NCBI RefSeq assembly: GCF_009730915.1
Contig: NC_052475.1
Span: 28,395,016 to 28,459,015, forward strand
DNA length: 64,000 bases
Reading direction: 5' to 3'
Source of the DNA: Dioscorea cayenensis subsp. rotundata
Lineage: Eukaryota > Streptophyta > Magnoliopsida > Dioscoreales > Dioscoreaceae
Program-made: the position numbers and the translations under genes
Shown: piece by piece, positions 11,463 through 29,500 of the stretch
Layout of the letters: each line of letters starts with the position of its first letter
Position numbering within the stretch: position 1 is the stretch's first letter
The notes under the pieces: model-generated
Database searches by the model: none
Told to the model about the DNA's origin: nothing
What the model saw: the letters and a program-made list of their open reading frames with translations, nothing else

Positions 11463-12126
11463 CTGTTAAGACTTGTTGTTTGCATTGTGCTGTGTGGTAC
11501 ATACATTTCAGTTATAAATGGTAGTGAATTCTGATGGAATTGAGGAATGTTCTATGTAAATGTTTGCCATGTTTTTTCTTATTCATGCATTATGGTGAAT
11601 GGTTCCAATTGGCAATAACTTAGAAGTGAATGTTCATTGTGAAGAAGAATGAAAGAAACAAATCAATATTCTGAACCTGAGTTTGAGGATTCAGTGTTCA
11701 TCTTCTTATGTCATGCCATGTTCTAAGTGAATGCTTGATTAGACTAATTTTATTAAAGTAATGCATGTAACATGGTGAAATTTATAAGGTAATATACACA
11801 CTTATACTAAGTACTCGCTCATGTCAAGGTGAGTGCGTGCATAAGTTAATCATATGCGTTTCTCCAAAAAAAGATTGGAACTCAAGTGTAGTTTTTTTAT
11901 TAAAAGACGACAAACACTCCTCATTTAAGGGATTGTATAAAAACACAATTTACAAATTACAGTGCATGAATCATGTGGCTTTAGCTACTATATAATGTAT
12001 TGCATTCAGGTAATTTTCAACAAATTTTAAAAAAATTATATCTGATTTAAATCATAAATTCATTGTAAATAGAAAGCCCCCGCACCCGAATAATTAGGAA
12101 GAAATCGGAGTCGTCCGTTTCAGTGA
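11463..12126. other. SnRK2 3' UTR and intergenic spacer
   Basis: The first ~300 bp are probably the kinase 3' UTR (T/G-rich, several ATG-containing short frames, no poly(A) signal chosen). The rest is AT-rich without genes up to the eS6 promoter. Confidence 0.5.
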
Positions 12127-12220
12127 GGCCCAAATCCAATACGATTGACCAAATGGACGGTTCTGATTAATCAAACAGCAAACCCTAGTTCTCCCACTTA
12201 CGCCTCGAAATATAAACCCT
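12127..12220 (+). promoter_or_regulatory. Site II and telo-box promoter elements of the eS6 gene
   Basis: GGCCCA at 12127-12132 (site II, TGGGCC on the other strand), AAACCCTAG telo-box at 12180-12188 and a second AAACCCT at 12214-12220 lie 95-190 bp before the eS6 ATG. This pair of motifs is the known signature of plant ribosomal-protein and other growth-coupled promoters, so it fits the gene well. Confidence 0.75.
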
Positions 12221-12314
12221 TTCGACGCGGCGGCGAAATCCCAGTGAGCGTTCGTTGTTCTCCTCGTCCTCGTCGTTGGGGATCTTCGTCGCCAGCGGAG
12301 CGCAGATCACCAAG

Positions 12315-14926
<2,612 letters not shown>

Positions 14927-15912
14927 ATCCTCCCAATAATGAAATACCTACCTTAAGCATTTCACTACTTTTTTGTATTGCTTATCATTCTAAATTCAGT
15001 TCCAAGTAAGTATGGACCAGGCTTGACTTGCCATTAGTTTCTTATGTTTTTTAAATGTTATGGCCTCTACTCATCTGTTTTGTTTAATGATATCAAAACT
15101 TGCGGAACAGTAGTCATTGAAGGACGGTTCATGTTTTTTTTTAGCACTTGCCTTTGCTTGATGTTCCATTGTTAGTTCTTAAATTTTGATCTGGATTTGA
15201 AGTGTGAACTTAGCTTGTGTGTGCTCCAATTGCCAAGTCACATCTAATCAAGCCAAGATATGCTCTGTGCTATATATTGTCCCCATGCTCGACTATTTTC
15301 TGGTTTTCTTTTAATGAAATATTAGTTAAAAGTTAATATACCCATATTCTTTTGCTGTTGCGTGTGTGCCCATATCCATAGTGAAGTTCTATGATGATAG
15401 GTTTATAACAGTACCCTAGTAACTATGTCAATTTGCATTCATACTTCAAAAAGAAAGAATTTCTTTACCAATAATATATGCAACTTGCCCTCCTCCGTAG
15501 GCTCCCACCAATATCAAACCTTGTTTGTTGTCTCAAGTGGAAGCCACTTGCTAGAGCATCATGCAAACTGCCTCATCACTAACCCACAACTCCTGTTTCT
15601 TATATATATCTCCTCAATCCTTTCCAACATTATCCTCCAAACAGAACGCCAACTTTCGGTGCCATCCAAAAGTGATTGAAAAGAAAAACCAGTAGTACAT
15701 CTATATCCACACAATTTTGTCTTGATAGTCAATATATATATCATTCATTTCATTTTCACTGTCTTAAAATTCATCAAAACCAACACAACATTAAGAAAAA
15801 CTCCTAATTCATCATCATTAATTATTATTCCCATGGATCTTAAATTTCACCAAAGTCTATATATATATATATATATATTCAGTCTGTGACTTAAACTAAA
15901 ATCCTCATCCAA
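14927..15912. other. Convergent intergenic region between eS6 and peroxidase
   Basis: Contains the eS6 3' UTR on the left and the peroxidase 3' UTR on the right (minus strand). No gene is seen in the middle; a (TA)n tract lies at 15859-15878. Confidence 0.6.
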
Positions 15913-18657
<2,745 letters not shown>

Positions 18658-18715
18658 TTGGTGGGTTACTGTTAAGCCTCACTCTTTCTCTCTCTCTGTT
18701 TCTGTGTCTCTGTCT

Positions 18716-18725
18716 CTATATATAG
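18716..18725 (-). promoter_or_regulatory. TATA box of the peroxidase gene
   Basis: CTATATATAG about 60 bp upstream of the ATG at 18657, followed in the direction of transcription by a GA-rich leader (the CT tract at 18681-18716 on the plus strand). Confidence 0.65.
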
Positions 18726-20751
18726 CAAGCAAGTGTTACTATTTCCTGGCTTTTTGTTCTCTAGTGGAAAAACAACCAATGAGGTGGCTTATTACCTGTT
18801 TTTACTTTGTGGATATGTGCGGATATGTATATACCTTCATAAATGCAATGGGTTGGCAAGCTTCAAAAAACCATATCTTGCTAACGTTTCAACGGTTGCT
18901 TCAATGTTTGGGAAATTGGTCATTAAACTGCCATTTAAGGAGCAAGATTACTTTTGTGGATGAATTATACTGACCATGCTTAGTAGGAAGTGGAAATTTG
19001 CAATAGTTTATCTTCCACCAAAAAAAATTATTAATATGGTTAAACATCATATATATATATATATATAGATAGAAATTTTGTTATATATTTATCTAGATAA
19101 TTTTTTAGGATCTAAACAGAATTAATAATTTCATTTGCTATATAACTTTGGAGGAGATGAATACAATAACTCCCACAAAATAACTCCCACAAAGAACTCA
19201 CAACACTTATTTTAATAATACAATAAAAAGTACTTACATCAGAAAATATTGATAAATAGGACTACTATAAAGATTTCATGCAGGGTTTTGACCTCATGTC
19301 TTGCTCATCATTGTCTTGTAACTATACCATTGGGTTACCAGTGGCTTGTCTCATCTTTATAAATCTTAAACGAGTTAAATACCAAATATGAATTTGCTAA
19401 TCCATTTATTTGATATAAAATAACATTTTTTTTAGGTGATCAATATAGTGTTTTTTTATTGGATTAAATTATTATTTTATAGATGTTTATTTAATATTGA
19501 TAGCCAAATTGAAAAGAAAAAAAAAAGAATATACCTTTATATAAAGTGTTACTATATAACTAATATTAGTATAATTTTGTTTGAATTAAATTTTACTCCA
19601 TTTTGAGTTTAGAAAATTTCGTTTAAATTCTAGATAAATTACTCTTTTCTCCATCTTATATACAAAAGGATAGATCCAAAAGTTAAATAAACAAATAAAA
19701 TCAAAATTATTAATACAAGAAAAGGATGCATCAATATAGTAAATATATGATCATTGAAATGACATATAATAATGTTGCTACTGAAATTATAACAAGGCAA
19801 AGGGCGAAAGTTAGATAAAACAAATTTACAAGAGCTCACACATTGCAATTTGGAGGAGGATTGAGGGGGTTGATGAATAAAGTATGCTATTGCTTTTACA
19901 AGTTGACACGTGTTAAGCCTTTAAGGATGGAGACATTGGCGAGGAGAGCCCGGGCCGGAGAACATGCCGAGTGGGCTGGCCTACTTTAGTTACTATCATG
20001 GGCCCACTTGTCTGGTGGGCCAGTCTTCTAGTATCTTGGCTCCCTGAATTTATTTCTATTCTTATCTAATAAGTAATAATGTATAATTTGTTTGCAACTC
20101 TATAAATTAAAACTGTTTTCTCTGTTTTTTCTAATTTTTATTTAGAAAAATTATTTACCAATAATCTAATAAATATTCACAAAAGATTGAATTTCACTGA
20201 TAAAATTGTGTTGCTAAGTTCATATAATAGATAATAAGCATTGATTTTGATATTTTTGTTTTTTTTAAATATTTGTTTAACTATAGTAATCAATAAGTTA
20301 TTATATATATATACACTACAAAGTTATTGGAGTAACCACCAATGCAATAGATTGGTAGTGTGATTAATTTCTATATGAAAAACCGAGGGTCTATCTCATT
20401 TATAAAGCATGATTAAAAATTTAAGTTATGCGTGGTGGATTATTCATGTTATAAAAAATTATAAAATAATAAAATAAAATTCTTTTTATGGAACAATTGC
20501 TATCAATATTTTTTTTTTTTAAAAAATTGCTATCAAGAAGCTCAAAGCATGCGAATATTGTTTACCACTCTTGACTACCTTTTCTTTTATTGACTTAGTG
20601 CCTTCAAAATACTAATTTTAGATAATTGTCATTAGAATAACAATTCCCTAAATATATTCTAATTGTGTGGGAAGTATATAAGATATTCAAACGGAATATT
20701 TTCACAATGTTCGCATGTAAATAAATTTACTTTGACTTGACTTATGATATT
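18726..20751. other. Intergenic, no gene seen
   Basis: Upstream region of the peroxidase gene. AT-rich with (TA)n at 19050-19067. A GC-richer island at 19890-20045 holds GACACGTGT and GGGCCGGAG/TGGGCTGGCC/GGGCCCAC/GGTGGGCC motifs but no open frame of note. Confidence 0.5.
19275..19350 (-). mobile_element. tRNA-like SINE fragment
   Basis: On the minus strand, GTAACCCAATGGTATAGTTA resembles a Pol III A box and about 30 bp later GAGGTCAAAACCC resembles a B box. The fragment is short and has no clear tail or target duplication, so it may be an old SINE head only. Confidence 0.3.
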
Positions 20752-20942
20752 ATTTTTTTATTTTTTATTTTTTTTAAAAAGGTGACAAGCACCAGAACCC
20801 AAGGATGTGCACGTGTGGGGAGCAAGGCTCAATGCCGACCCACGCACCCTCACCTTGCGTAGGACATGAGGTTCGATCTTGGGTCCTCTATGAAACGAAT
20901 GTTCTACGCAAAGGACCCGATACTAATTGACCCAAAGGCCGT
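20752..20942 (-). mobile_element. SINE, copy 2 of the family, minus strand
   Basis: On the minus strand: head GGCCTTTGGGTCAATTAGTA followed by TCGGGTCCTTTGCGTAGA (A-box region), AGATCGAACCTCATG (B-box-like), GGGTGCGTGGGTCGG, TTGAGCCTTGCTCCCC, GGTGCTTGTCACC, and an A-rich tail (the T-rich tract 20752-20780 on the plus strand). It is clearly more GC-rich than its surroundings and matches copies at 5075-5262 and 35796-35937 block by block. Confidence 0.75.
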
Positions 20943-21771
20943 TGATTAATATTTCTTTAAGCATTTGATATTTGTTTGTAATTTTTTTTTAATTGTTCAT
21001 GAAGTTGATAATAAAATAAAAATTAAAATTAATGTAAAATTAATTTGGAATTATAGATATGAGTGCCTTGTTTAAGTTGTGCCCTTTCACTGTAGTAACA
21101 AAAAACGATACGTGGAAGTTACCACTTTGACTTTCCTTTTGAACTAATTTATGCTTTGAACTAACTTTTCAAGGCCCATTGAAGTAGGAATCTCTTATGT
21201 AGGCATCTTTTTGACTTCAATGTCATCACTCACCATCACTGAAAATATTACTTACCAAATTTTTTTCTATATTGAAATATTTTTCTTTAAACTTTATATT
21301 AAGATTTTTATTTATTTCATGTCTAATGTCATTTCATAGTTTCATTTTGAGTGGAACCAAAAATAATTCAGAGTCATGCAATTATTAGTGTTGTTGGATC
21401 ATTTCTTGTGAACACCACCTATCTTATATTAATATTAATTTATAGAAAAAGAAATGTTTACATTTAGTACTAAATAAACATGACTTATTTGTAAGAATTC
21501 TCCCCACGTTTACGCGTGCTCATATTATACTTCTATCCACTGAAATATGATATTTTGGAATAAAGATAACTTTCTGAACAATACTCACTCAATTCGATTA
21601 ATCATATTATCAATTAATAGTACCTATATAATTAATCCTCAATTATATCAACCAATGAATTTGATCATCATTCAAATTAATTAAATAAAAAACTTTTTCC
21701 CATATATTATGTCATCTATTTTCTATGTTGTTCCAGCAAAAAAACACACAAGTTCATTTTTCCATCCATAA

Positions 21772-21775
<4 letters not shown>

Positions 21776-21820
<45 letters not shown>
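21776..21820. repeat. (AT)n microsatellite
   Basis: About 22 uninterrupted AT units. Confidence 0.95.
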
Positions 21821-21822
<2 letters not shown>

Positions 21823-22034
21823 AAATATATAATAACTGATAACATCTTCATTTATTAGCACCAAATTTCATATGTAACATGTTTATGTTTTTACCACAAA
21901 AAACACTAGTTTAAAGCTCAACTCATGTTGTTTGTGAGATTGAGGTATTATCTCCACATCTGTAACTTATCCACCTCTTAAAAATATATATATTGAAAAT
22001 GCCCTTAAAATCCCTCTATTTTTTACTTATTCAC

Positions 22035-22112
22035 TTGTTGTCCTACCAAATTTGAGTATTCCTAAAAAGTCCTTTGTTGTCCTACCAAATTTGGGTATTC
22101 CTAAAAAATCTT
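22035..22112. repeat. 39-bp tandem duplication
   Basis: Two units beginning TTGTTGTCCTACCAAATTTG, continuing (A/G)GTATTCCTAAAAA, starting at 22035 and 22074, nearly identical. Confidence 0.85.
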
Positions 22113-22186
22113 TCCCTGATGACACCGTATTTTTCTGTTTTTCTGTCATAAATGCAATTAACTTCAACATAAATACATCTCAACTT

Positions 22187-22336
22187 TTTAAGCGTAAATA
22201 TACAATATTAAACGGAGGTTAGATATTAAACAAAAAAGGTCAAATATTAAAAAAAAGTATTATATATTAAGTGAAAATTTATGTGGTTACAAAAAAAACA
22301 CGCAATGTTAAACGAAAACTATACATTTTAAGTGGA
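22187..22336 (+). repeat. TTAA(A/G)C minisatellite, about 20-bp period
   Basis: TTAAGCG, TTAAACGG, TTAAACAA, TTAAAAAA, TTAAGTGA, TTAAACGA and TTAAGTGG follow each other at spacings of roughly 18-22 bp, with one longer gap. The same core motif fills the spacers of the 44.4-51.1 kb element, so this may be a remnant of a related element. Confidence 0.5.
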
Positions 22337-23108
22337 AAGCACATGTTATAAGATAAAAAAAATTAACCGAATGAGTTACATGAACTGAAAAATAAAAATC
22401 TGTTTGATAAATTTAAATATTCAAATATTAGTCGGAAATGTTTTGAAACTTTCGTGGTCTTATAATTCATTTTCTCATGTATATATATTATATATAATTA
22501 TAATGGTGACATTATGCAAACTCATGTTCAGTGAATGTAAGTACAAAGGGACTTTCTGTTCATAGTGTCAACAAAAGAAAAAAAGTTGGGGGAAGGCCAC
22601 GTGGTGGCCCCACGTTGCTCTGACGATGTACCTGCACGAGATGCTGACCGCACGATAGCAATTTGGCAGAACCAGCCTTCAACTAGGCCGTTACTAGCTT
22701 ACTCCTTCCCCACTACCTAATCACCTCTTTGGCTCTTAACAGGACAAATACATGCACTTGCACCATTTAGATGACACGTGTAATATGATATTACACAAAT
22801 CTGAACTTTTTTGAATTGAAGAAGTGAAAAATAGTTAGGATAAAAAAATTACGAGTTCATTTGATTTATGGTATAACTTTTTATATTTTTATATTTTTAT
22901 TTATTTATTACTTAAATAGATTTGGAAATAATTTAAAATGGAAAAATAATTTCTTTTTTCTTTAATGCTACATCAGTGAAGGGAGTTACCCAAATGGCTT
23001 ATGAAGATTACTCGTCTATTAACTGTTAAAATGCTTGACCGTTTTCTTCTCTTAATTTTACATAAATTATATATGTTAAGAATAGGTAGAGAAATGGAGA
23101 AATAAAAA

Positions 23109-23143
23109 TACATACATACATACATACATACATACATACATAC
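23109..23143. repeat. (CATA)n microsatellite
   Basis: About nine tandem CATA units. Confidence 0.95.
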
Positions 23144-23522
23144 CAACCAAAGAAAATAGTCAACATAGCAGTACATTCCATAATAATAATGCTAATTTGT
23201 TATTAAACAAAGAAATTGTTTCTAAAGAACGATGAAGGGCAGCTAAGACAAAATTCACGTTACATTTACAAAATAATAAGAAATGTTTTCTTGAAATCCT
23301 GTATCACAACTTAAACGAAATTTATTGCTAGAATCTGTATCACTGGACCATTTTCCTGCACTATGAATCACGTCTTCAATAATTGGGGTCAGACAAAGAA
23401 TTGTTAAGTGAGATCTCCAAGTCTCTGACATAATCAAAAGCAAGAGCAGTTAAAAAAAATAACCCAGTAAAAATGCCGAGCAAGTTAACCATGTGGAAAT
23501 CTTAGTAGTTTGAGAAACAAGA

Positions 23523-26500
23523 CTAGTAATTATTCAACTCTCCCCACACAGCTTCTTCTACTTCTTCCCAAGATTTGGCCGCCTTCAATTCTTCCCATAA
23601 ACTGAATATTGACCCTAGCACATTCTCATCATGTAATATACAAAAGCACCTACAAAAGTTAAAAGGATTGATTAGCCGGCATGTTTCATTTTCGGTCATT
23701 CATTGTTTCTTAGAGGAAGAAAGATTGGTGATACTATGTGCAGTCAAGAACATTTATAGTGAAGGTATAAGGTAACTTACATGGCACGATACGACATCCT
23801 TGCAAACTTTTTCCAATCCTCAGCAGCATTACCAGAAAGTAAACCGTCTGCGGCTGTTATCGTGAATGAAAGTTTGTAGCTTTTGAGAAATTGTTTAAGC
23901 AAGAATCTATCTCCTCTAAAAATGTCCACATAGATCGGAATCAAGTCATATAGAGGATCACCTAAACAAGTTTAGCAGAGTTACAACACGAATAAAAAAC
24001 ATCCGAAGCAACTAAATGCAACTCAGAAGCAATTTAGAGAAAAGGTCTAACTTGGTTGTGTAAGTGTTGCTAAATTGACTAGACTATTCATCGCAAAAGA
24101 TTGTGACTTTCAATTTCACGTGCCTGACTGCCCTAAGTTTTTGTTATTTCACTAATTCTACAAATCCTGTTCTTGCTAACTTAGGCGTAAGTTTGGAAAA
24201 AGACTTGAGCATTCTTTGTCCCAGAGTGAGCAGTTTAACATCCAACCACAATAAATTCCCACACCAGGACAGGAAAAAAAAATGTAGGTCGGATTGGAAG
24301 AATTAGCATTAGGAAATTGGCATATAACAACCCCATTAATAAAATAAAATAAGAAAAACAAAAGGAAATACCTATAATTAAGCAAATCAATGACTCACCT
24401 ATAGACAAGTCACTATAATCAAGAATATATGTAGGATGCCATCTCTTTGGCTCTTCGTTCCCATTACAAAACTCCAACACATTACTGGGTGTTAAACTTG
24501 CATGGGACGTAGTCTTGTCAAAACTGTGAGCGGAAGATGACGGTTCCATATATACATTATCATCCATGATGTCAGAATGTATCCAAGTAGGGTATCTGCT
24601 AAGCTTGTATGATCCCTCATTGTCCTGGAATATCAATGAAGATTTTGAAATTTAATCAGACAACAATAATGGTCAACCTACATTGAAAACAAATAGAGGA
24701 TTCAGAAAATGACCTTGAATATGCCCAGCAATGGGGCAAGATCATGTGGGATGTACTCTTCTACTTTTTCCATTAATGAGATTGGGATAGGGCCTCCCCT
24801 GAAACATGGAGGTAAGAGGACATTATATGCATCATAGAGAGAAATTTTTCAACTTCAAAAAGAAATAAAATATTAATCTTGAAATCAGCAAATATTGAAA
24901 AAAAATTGAACTATCAATCTCATCTAATTTCTATCAACCGACTATTGACAAACCAGAAATATAGATTAACAAATTTTCACTTTGAAACTTCCATATTACT
25001 TCAATGGCAATCATCCTATAGTAGGATTATCTACGCATTTGAAAGCAGCATTTGCAGTGGATAAGTAATCATTTGTGTGTGGTTAGACTATACAGCCTTT
25101 GAATAGCAGTGAAGGATACACCAAATGAACAATAGAAAGGTAAGGATCTATAACAAATTGGTTATAAGAGATAAATAAATCACATTATTTCAATACTTGT
25201 TAAATTCAAGATTATTGGAGAACCCATCAATGGATCAGAAAGCCCTATTCAGTTTGAAAAAGATATATGTTAAGTATCAAAGACTAGCAGGTCATCTCTG
25301 AGATTATTGGAGAACCCATCAACGGATCAGAAAGCCCTATTCAATTTGAAAAAAGATATATGTTGAGTATCAAAGACTAGCAGTTCATCTCTGACAAACA
25401 ATGACATATTTACTGGATCATCACAAAGTTCTTAACCTGCAAATCTGAAATAGTTTAATATTGCCATTCTAAGAATGCATTATTCCACATAATTTGGAAA
25501 TGGAATAGTTCCACTTAAAGTTAATGAGACAATGTCAAGCTAGATATTAAATTTGCTCTTGGGAGTAGTATCTCTTCATAGAATACAGGCTAAAACTTCA
25601 ACAAATTCAGCAAAAGTTAAATTTTAAATAAAAATTTATTCCAGTCTAATCCATCATGAACTCTATAATGGTCTTTCACATGAACTTCCACTATTACTGA
25701 AATAACAATGCAATGAGGTTCAATAAAAAGAGGTTGAATTATTCCCCATTTGAAATAGAAAATATAGCTTACCATTGCATTAGACGTTTTGAAATGCCCT
25801 CCTTTTTCTTTTCAAGGCTAGCAAGAACAAGTTCCCATTCAGGTGGAATAGCAGAATGATTACCATTTACTTCTAAACAAGTCTTCTTGAGGTCATTTTT
25901 TCTCAAAGTCACACTTTTGTCCTCCAAACAGTGGTCATGCTGGGAGTAATATGGTAGAGGCAAGTTGTGAAGCGTTTGTAACTTCTCCCCTAAAAATGAG
26001 GCCAATTGCAAAACATCATCCCTAGTCAAAATGTCTCTTCTGCAAAAGAACACAATCAAAGTTTCAAAAAAAGTACATTACACAGGATGAGGAGGGAAAA
26101 TCGTCCATGAGAGCACAATATCATGAAAACTTACAAATTAGCAAAGATATTCCCCGTGCATCTTCTAGTGATCAAGAATGGCCATATACTTGGGAAGGAA
26201 GGTATATCTCCTTGATTTTTAAGTTCAAACCGCTTCTTGTTCCATACACCAAAGAAAAAGCCATCTTCTGTGCCATCTCCTTCAACAAGGTTGCAGTTAG
26301 CAATTACATCAGGAATTTCTTTGCCACTCCATGGAAACACTCTGTAACTACCATTCTCATAGACAATAATTCCACTTGCTATAACATCAGGAACATGGGC
26401 TATCAGAGGTGACTCTGTTTTTTGGAGAAGATCATAGAACTCAAGCTATCAGACAAGAAAAACTGCTTAGGATATGCATAAGACCAAAAATGGACAAAAA

Positions 26501-29500
26501 AGCAAAGTTGAAACTGACAATAGATGCAATACCTCTGTTCCTAGGCCATGCATGGAATTTCCCAAACCCCCCTCTACATAAATTTTTATCACAAAGTCAG
26601 AAATGAGAAACACCTGCAACAGGAAAAAGACACTGCTTAAAGAAAAACACCCAAGTTAGGTACTAGAAATAAATATACAAATAACATATATATATATATA
26701 TATAAGAGCAATTTTCATTCATAAGAACAACTACAAAACCCACATCCCAAGAGAAAATTTAGCAAGACTGTTACCATGAAGCCACTTACAGGATTGCTGC
26801 CTGTGCCCACAGGAAGTTTCTCATCAACTGAAGGAAATGGCAACTTGTGTGAAGAACAAATTTGGGAGACGCAAGTTAACCATTTGTCCGCATTTAGAGC
26901 TAGGCAAGCACCCTACAAGGAAAAAGTAAACATTTGAGTGAATCAAGAGAGAAAAAAAAATCGCATTCAGTAATGAAGAATTGCAGGAGAACAATTCAAG
27001 ATTTATCCTGGGCCAGCAATGCATGCATCAAGAATCAACGAACTTTCCCTTGCAATTACCTTCCATATTAATTGTCTCATCTCAGGTCTTAGAACCCAAA
27101 GCTTATGTAGCCACTGTCTCATTTCTCTCTGACCTATGCAGTTGCTTGGACTCCAAGGGGAACAATACTGATTTCTATCTTCATCCAAAAACATAGATAA
27201 GAATTCTATGTCATAAGAAAATTTCTGATTCCGCATTATGTTGCTGACATCAGAGAATGCTTTCATCCCATTTGAGTTGTCAGGTCTTGATGCCTCTCTA
27301 TCAACTGTTGAACATTTAAGCCTCTTTTCTATCCGAGTGAGGTCAGGGTAATTCAACTGATTTGATTCAAATAATGCATCTTTGTCAACATCTCCAAAAC
27401 CTTTATCTTGGACAGCCAGCAATCCAGCACGACAGACTCCTTTTTGAGTATGGCCAGGAGCCATATCCAGACACACAAATTCAAAATTTGATGTATTCAC
27501 AAAGTTTTGTGTGACAGCAACAGTTGTTTCTAAATTAAGCACACAATGCCACCAACCACTTGGAACAAAAATAGTCTCTCCTGGAAGTTGGGTACACTCT
27601 ATGGGCTTATCATGGTCAGCAAGAAGAGGATAAACATCAAGCCACCACTGCAAAAGTCCAAATCAAAATTAATAAAATAAGATATATGAAGCATTTCTGT
27701 CAATGTTCAGAAAGATCAGTAGGTGAACTTGCCTGCAAAGATGTTGGCGTCTCAATGTTCACATCACCATCTTCATCATTTACATGAACAATGACACCTG
27801 CAGGTACTCTACCAGGAGGGTACAATGCCCACCTGCAGAAATATTAAGTTTTCTTTAAGTTATGCATAAAACAAGAAAAACAACTAAAGCAAGTGGTGAC
27901 AAATATCAGTCTAAGTGTCTCACCGGTACAAAAGTATAACTGCAAGATATGAAAATGCAATAAAAGTAAAAAAAAAAATGCATTAATGCAAAGGATAATA
28001 AGGCTTCAAGCCACAATTTTGCCAAAACTATTTGCGTATAAGTCAAAATTGCATGCATGACACAAATCATGGAGACTATAAGATTGTTTCAAAGAATAAC
28101 TTGAGTACATAACCAGGACCGGCTCACAAGACTAAAGCAGTGTACTGGAAAGTATGCCCTTTTGAGAATGCAGGCACAAAGTCAAGCAGAAGTATCCAAG
28201 TCTCCCTATAGATAAAATGACCCACCCCCTGAAACCAGCTAACCTTTTTCTTCCACACAGAAGGGTATTCCAGGCGCTGGTGAGGCCTGGATCTACATGC
28301 CAAGAGGCACCTGACCGCTCTGGTCCAATAATTAGCCACCTAAAAGAAGGCCGTTGATCATAATCCAACACATCAAAAAGGTCTTCCCGAAACAAATGAG
28401 GCACACTATACTCTTCAAGTAGAGTAGGCGCAGCTTCTCCAAACTGTCAGATAAACCAGTCACAAATGTTAATTGTGTGCCATGCCCTTCAATAGTTCAA
28501 TACAGTACATGGTTAAAATATGTACCTTGTCATCAAAAATATAGAGTGGATCTTCATCATGCTGAACTTTCATATATGACACATAGTCCTCAAATGTCAT
28601 TTTAATTTTTTTAGAACTCCTTTGAGATATCCTGAACGCAACATCTCCATAATTGCTCAACAGTTGGTCAATTGTCCATTTATTTCTTGCTGGCCATGTA
28701 TTGGCTAACTCAGTAAGCAACACCTGCACAAATGACATAGAATACAACATGGCATTCACTGAACCCAAAAATGAAAAGAAATTAACAAATAAAAACACTT
28801 AACAGAGCATGCTAAGATAAATTCTAGTACAATAATCATGATTAAATGAAAAACAGAACTGACTTCAAGTCCTAAAGCGTCAAAAGAATAGAGAATGAGA
28901 TTTACCGGTTTCTTCATATCATAGTTAGTGTGAAACTCCTCCAGTGTAAGATCCTTCTTTCTTTCTATAACTCCACTATCCAATTCGAATGCATCCAGTG
29001 TGGTGAAGCGCCTATACCATCTTCTGTGCAGGAACAATGAGTAGAATCCTACAGAAACATCAAAGTCACAACTTATTCACGTAAATAACAACAAACTAAA
29101 TAAAAATTTATCACACCAAAATCGCAAAAAAAAAAGTTCATCTCTCACCATCAAACTGCAAAGGTTTACTGCAAAAATCTTCAAACTCAGTGCAGAGATT
29201 TTTCCTGGAAAAAAGGAATGAATTGTTTTTATGTTTTTTAAAAAAGGAATGTCACACATAGAGGAAAGGCCTTTCTCATCTCAAACGAAGAACATAATTG
29301 AATGTCCACACATACTGGTATAATACTGTCTTCTTCCAAGAACCCTTGTATTTGATAACACCTCCAGCTTTGAGGCTGAGATTCATCCACAATGGTTCTT
29401 CATTGCAAAGTGCATACATAACACTGGAGAAGATTCAGAAGAAGAAAAAATCATAAATTTCACTTCACAAACATAAACATAAAGGTTCTATAATAATATT

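Larger units (their letters stand above)
20943..23522. other. Intergenic, no gene seen, many repeats
   Basis: Region between the SINE and the 3' end of the F-box/JmjC gene. It contains the (AT)n tract, a 39-bp tandem repeat, a TTAA(A/G)C minisatellite and a (CATA)n array listed separately. A GC-richer island at 22585-22740 starts with a G-box (CCACGTGG at about 22599) but has no gene. The last 200-300 bp are probably the JmjC gene 3' UTR. Confidence 0.5.

Noticed and set aside
23575-27196. Several plus-strand frames within the JmjC gene
   Set aside because: They lie opposite the exons and introns of the 16-exon minus-strand gene and have no motifs.
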